NCBI GenBank assembly: GCA_015039465.1
Contig: MU130477.1
Span: forward strand, 3,731 to 27,733
DNA: 24,003 nucleotides
Source: Phlegmacium glaucopus
Taxonomy: Eukaryota; Basidiomycota; Agaricomycetes; Agaricales; Cortinariaceae
Direction of reading: 5' to 3'
Shown here: positions 20,456 through 24,003 of the stretch, piece by piece
Layout of the letters: each line of letters opens with the position of its first letter
Position numbering within the stretch: position 1 is the stretch's first letter
Translations under genes and position numbers: made by a program
The notes under the pieces: model-generated
Seen by the model: only the letters and a program-made list of their open reading frames with translations
Databases searched by the model: none
Told to the model about the DNA's origin: nothing

Positions 20456-20511
20456 AAACAAAGGCGCACATGAGAAATTTTCAAAAACGTCTACCATTTC
20501 GCAAATAGCTG
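20456..20511 (-). repeat. Right terminal inverted repeat, 56 bp
   Basis: Perfect reverse complement of 17462-17517, followed by the TA of the target duplication at 20512-20513. Confidence 0.97.
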
Positions 20512-20513
20512 TA

Positions 20514-21192
20514 ATATACGGAATCTAAGGTGCCCTCAGGAACAAATAGGAAAGGGGCGCGACGTAATGTGACGAATACGGTGGAAAAGGAACAGGACCA
20601 TGACTACAAGCAGCCTGAGCGTTGCAGCGTTGCAGCGCTGAGCAACTGCAATGCTTTAACAGTAGGAAAGGACTGGTCGCTCAATGCTCGACGGGGTGCA
20701 AATGCCGATGCGGCATAGACTGTTGTCTTCTATCACCCATAACTGGCTCCGCAGAGTAGCATGAAAATATGAAACTGATATCATAACCTTCCAATGATTC
20801 TCCGTCCACATTGTTGGAGGGACTCCGATCCCACCTCCCATGAAACTGTGGCCCCATCCAACTCCACCGACCTGTCCATTTTTACTAATTCAAGATGGAT
20901 CGAAAGGGCTCCTCCTGTCTCTCAATCCTCATATCAGTACTGTTGCGAAGCTTATGTATCAGGATCAATCTATCGAAGTAGCACCAAAACGATGTTAACC
21001 TGCGGGTTGCGCAAGATAAGAGTACGGTAAGTAACGAGAGGTGGGCCAGCGCAAGAGTCAAGTTGTATGTGATGGCTGATACAAACCTTGGTTAGGATGT
21101 AGTGGCTGTGCTACAACGCTTCATCGTGGGAATGGCAAACTTGTACAGCCGCTGCACATTGTGACGCCCTCTTCGTTGAGACTATCATCATC
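20514..21192. other. Gene-free stretch upstream of the NACHT-WD40 gene
   Basis: No gene is supported. GTTGCAGC is repeated at about 20621-20637, with a GCTGAGCAACTGCAATGC neighbour that partly folds back on it. The last few hundred bases before 21193 should hold the promoter of the NACHT-WD40 gene; no clear TATA box was seen. Confidence 0.4.
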
Positions 21193-24003
21193 ATGTCGAG
21201 CGAAAGACCATCTAAGAACAATCGCGTAGCTCGATCTTTCAAAAAGCACTTATCTTCTCTTTTTCATTCGAAGCGCCCACCTACACCATCATCGATCGAG
21301 GTGGGTTCCAGCTCTGGTAATCATATGGCGGCAGCGGATGCAGGAACAAGGTGGGTAACTAAATCCTATTGTCTGATATTCATTGATTATTTCTTAACAT
21401 CTTCATACTTTCAAGTAATTTGCCGCTCGAAATGGTCCCTGTTGTCAGCGTGGATCGCACACTTGCCACAGCGGTTGCGAGCACGGAAGCATACGCAGTA
21501 TCCTCTCCAATCTCCATACCTATTTCAGCGTCCGGACCTGCTGTTCCCAGGCAACTTGGTTCCGCTGGTAGCCAAGGACCAGAGATTCTACCCATGGTCA
21601 GCATCTACGCTGCGCTCACCATCGTCGTCACTAATTACTGCTCATGTAGCACACGTCTCCAAACACGCATAGTCCAATGTCTCTCTTCCAAGGCGCTCAC
21701 AATATATACCTGCATCAGTCGACAATTAACATGGCCAACAGTGTAAGCATCATTTTATCTGCATAAGAGCCAATTGGCGTACTGAGGGTTTTATCATCTT
21801 GTCAGATCCAGCATGTGTCCAAAGCTGATGGAAACGAACAATCGGGCTCTCGAATCATAGTGAGTGTATAATCTTTGCGGTGTGATGATCTACGCTAAAC
21901 CTAGCTCATAGACTGCGCTACGTGAGAATCTCTTGCCACGCGCCGAGTTTGCGCAATACGATGCAGCATCCCCTGCTCCACGCAACGCATGTACGGAGAA
22001 CACTCGCAAGGCAATCCTTGACGCGCTGCAAGTGTGGGCAAGTGATAATACGACCACAAAGGTATACTGGGTCAATGGGATGGCTGGAACCGGCAAAACG
22101 ACAATTGCTTACTCATTCAGTGAAATCCTCCGTGAAAAGGATTCCCTTGGTGGTACCTTCTTTTCTTCTCATCTCCGGGTTGATACTAGCGACGTTCGTT
22201 GCATCATTCCCACCATCACCCTTCAGTTGGCCAAGTATCTTCCTACCCTGTCACAACTATTATCCTGGATGTGGTGGAAGCTAATCCTGACTGCTCATCT
22301 TGGAGAATTGGGAATCAATTCCTCAACTTCATTGTTAAACCACTCACTGATGCATACAGGAATACCAACCAAGTAGTAGTTGTGCCAGTTATTGTTCTTG
22401 ATGCTTTGGATGAGTGCTCTGACCAGTCCCTTGTGGCTGAGTTGCTTTCTGTAATCCTAAAGCATGGTGCCTCTCTTCCAGTCAAGTTCTTCATTACTAG
22501 CCGTCCAGAAATAAGGCTCAAGGAGTCTTTTGGTAAATTCTGGGCTCATTCAAATTTCATCCTTCATGAGGTTGAAAAGGAGATTGTAAAGGCTGATATT
22601 GAACTTTATATCAAAGCCTGCTTGGTTGATGGTCAGACTTGGCTTAATGACTGGCCTCCCCAGGCTGAGCTTGAAGGCCTTGTAAACATGTCTGGCACTT
22701 TGTTCATTTATGCAGCAACTGTCTGCAAATATATTGCACAGAAGGGTAGTTCTAGCATGCCTCATCATCTTTCAGATTTGGTCAGCATGACATTGGAAGC
22801 AACATGTGGTGTAACCCATCCACTGAACATTCTTTATGAAAGAATTTTAGATGCTGCCTATGCCTTTACATATCAGAAGGAGAGGATAAATATAGACAAG
22901 GTTCTCACAGCTGTTGTATATGTCTATAATCCTCTCTCTATGACTGCCATCAGTGCTTTGATATAAATGCCTATAAAGCACACTGAGGCTGCCCTTTCTT
23001 CTCTTCATTCTTTGATATATATTTCATCTGGAGGCCAAGATTTGCCCATCTCAACATTCCATGCCTCCTTCTATGATTTCATTAGTAATCAGATGCTTTC
23101 TTCAAAGCACTATCTGGACCCCTGTGTTTCACATAAATCCCTAGCACTTCAGTGTCTATCATTAATGGATGCAGAGTGGTCAGGTAAAAAGGATGTTTCT
23201 TATTTGGCAGAAAGGAAATGTGAAGAGATTCCTGAATCACTTGCATATGCTTGTGATAGCTGGGCCTTTCACTTCACCTATGCAGACAATGACAATGGAT
23301 CTGATATGTTGAAACATTTTTTTCAAACACATCTTCTGCGATGGATAGATTGTTTGAGTATTTTAGGAAAGTTGAAAACTGCAATGCATGCACTATACAA
23401 GGTAGAAAATTGGGTAAATGTAGGTGATCTTGTTGCTGGAAATGAATTCCACTTACAATAGAAACTAGACCCAAAAGCACTTGGTCATATTGGTCACTGA
23501 TGCTGAATGGTTTTTGAAAGAGAATTTTGATTTCATTAGAAGAAACAGCCTTGAAGGATGTCGATCAGCATTAGCTTGGCTGCCAGAAAATTCAGATATC
23601 TGGCAAACATATGGAAGTAAAATGGACCATCAATGGAAGCTCTGTGTAGGAAGGAGGAAGGTATTCTGAAGCAGTTCTGAGACATTCATCCCCAGTCCAA
23701 TCTGCTGTCTTCTCCCCTGATGGTATGCATATTGTGTCTGCATCTGGTGATTACACTGCACAGATCTGGAATACAGCCACAGGAGAGTGTGAATTAGAGC
23801 TAGAAGGACATTCAGGCTTGGTTAAATTTGCTGTCTTCTCTCCTGATGGTAGGCATATTGTGTCTGCATCTGATGATCATACTGCACGGATCTGGAATAC
23901 AGCTACAGGAGAGTGTGAAGCAGAGCTAAAAGGACATTCATATGCAGTTAATTCTGCTGTCTTCTCTCCTGATGGCATGCATATTGTGTCAGCATCTTCT
24001 GAT
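21193..24003 (+). pseudogene. NACHT-WD40 (fungal NLR-type) gene, broken downstream; runs off the window
   Basis: The 5' part is intact: exons 21193-21350, 21416-21596, 21650-21742, 21806-21859 and from 21912 join in frame through 52-65 nt introns. After a basic N-terminus (RVARSFKKHLSSLFHSKR) and a linker with SLFQGAHNIYLHQSTINM comes a NACHT domain with Walker A GMAGTGKTT and Walker B VIVLDALDEC, followed by ITSRPE. WD40 repeats start near 23680. Such proteins are signal-sensing NTPases linked to non-self recognition in fungi. Five lesions break the frame: a shift near 22258 (one base lost or two gained), TAA at 22964, TAG at 23459, and single-base gains near 23492 and 23661. Reading beyond each lesion resumes recognisable sequence. 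A recently inactivated gene is most likely. Sequencing error in a repeat-rich locus cannot be excluded for individual shifts, but it hardly explains both stops. Confidence 0.85.
23662..24003 (+). repeat. Near-identical WD40 repeats, 126-bp period
   Basis: The frame from 23662 stays open to the end of the window and encodes successive 42-residue WD40 units with the core AVFSPDGMHIVSAS, then TARIWNTATGECE. Unit joins fall at GHS codons near 23806 and 23932, exactly 126 bp apart. The units are nearly identical at DNA level, differing mostly at a few positions. This part of the NACHT-WD40 gene is less damaged than the region before it, and the array continues past the window. Confidence 0.9.

Larger units (their letters stand above)
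17462..20511. mobile_element. Complete two-gene Tc1/mariner-type transposon, 3,050 bp
   Basis: The element is bounded by perfect 56-bp inverted repeats and flanked on both sides by TA (17460-17461 and 20512-20513), the target duplication typical of the Tc1/mariner superfamily. It carries an intact five-exon DD34E transposase on the + strand and an intact four-exon second gene on the - strand, meeting tail to tail in the middle. There are no internal stops or frameshifts in either gene and the ends are identical, so the insertion looks recent and the element may be able to move. It lies about 370 bp upstream of the Hsp70-like gene. Confidence 0.92.

Noticed and set aside
22235..22280. An intron to explain the frame change in the NACHT domain
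   Set aside because: The 46-nt GT...AG candidate restores the wrong frame and would delete residues that read straight through in the surrounding domain; a frameshift fits better.
1..24003. CRISPR array, rRNA or prophage
   Set aside because: No regularly spaced short repeats, rRNA-like sequence or phage-type gene clusters were seen; the window is eukaryotic.

Overview
The window looks like nuclear DNA of a mushroom-forming basidiomycete (Agaricomycetes). The reasons are protein-coding genes split by many 42-77 nt GT...AG introns, an HSPA12-like Hsp70 ATPase, a NACHT-WD40 (NLR-type) gene, a fragment of an Agaricomycete seven-helix membrane protein, and an HMG-box regulator. No rRNA, tRNA or CRISPR array was found.

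Layout. 1-650: gene-free DNA rich in an ACGCTTC motif. About 650-3790: most of this DNA is MIRRORED, meaning written backwards without being complemented, so it makes sense on neither normal strand. Read from high to low coordinates without complementing, it contains a complete four-exon gene (2282 down to 1378, 246 aa), and 97 bases of it (799 down to 703) are identical to forward sequence at 5899-5995. About 3790-4632: decayed gene, cut at the edge of the mirrored DNA. 5017-5338: foldback/MITE-like element with 105-bp arms. 5345-5897: start of a seven-helix membrane-protein gene, cut short by a repeat at 5899. 5996-10301: mostly gene-free, with two unrecognised open frames. 10302-12430: intact HMG-box gene (3 exons, 671 aa). 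12431-14728: gene-free, AT-rich. 14729-17089 (minus): intact 12-exon Hsp70-like ATPase (582 aa). 17462-20511: complete two-gene Tc1/mariner-type element. 21193-24003 (runs off the end): NACHT-WD40 gene with an intact 5' end and several breaks downstream.

Two results stand out. First, the mirrored DNA: no known biological process reverses kilobases of DNA without complementing them, so an assembly or data-handling artefact is the leading explanation, and ordinary gene calls in 650-3790 are meaningless. Second, the 3,050-bp mobile element. It has perfect 56-bp terminal inverted repeats, a TA target duplication, an intact DD34E transposase (327 aa), and an intact 424-aa second protein with a SAM-like C-terminus. 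The second gene lies tail-to-tail with the transposase and its stop codon is 3 bp from the transposase stop. An accessory protein carried by a Tc1/mariner-type element is unusual and may be the undescribed system here.

The intact host genes (HMG, Hsp70-like) show no sign of acting together. The rest of the window is shaped by mobile elements: the MITE abuts the start codon of the seven-helix gene, a repeat truncates the same gene, and the Tc1 element sits about 370 bp upstream of the Hsp70-like gene.
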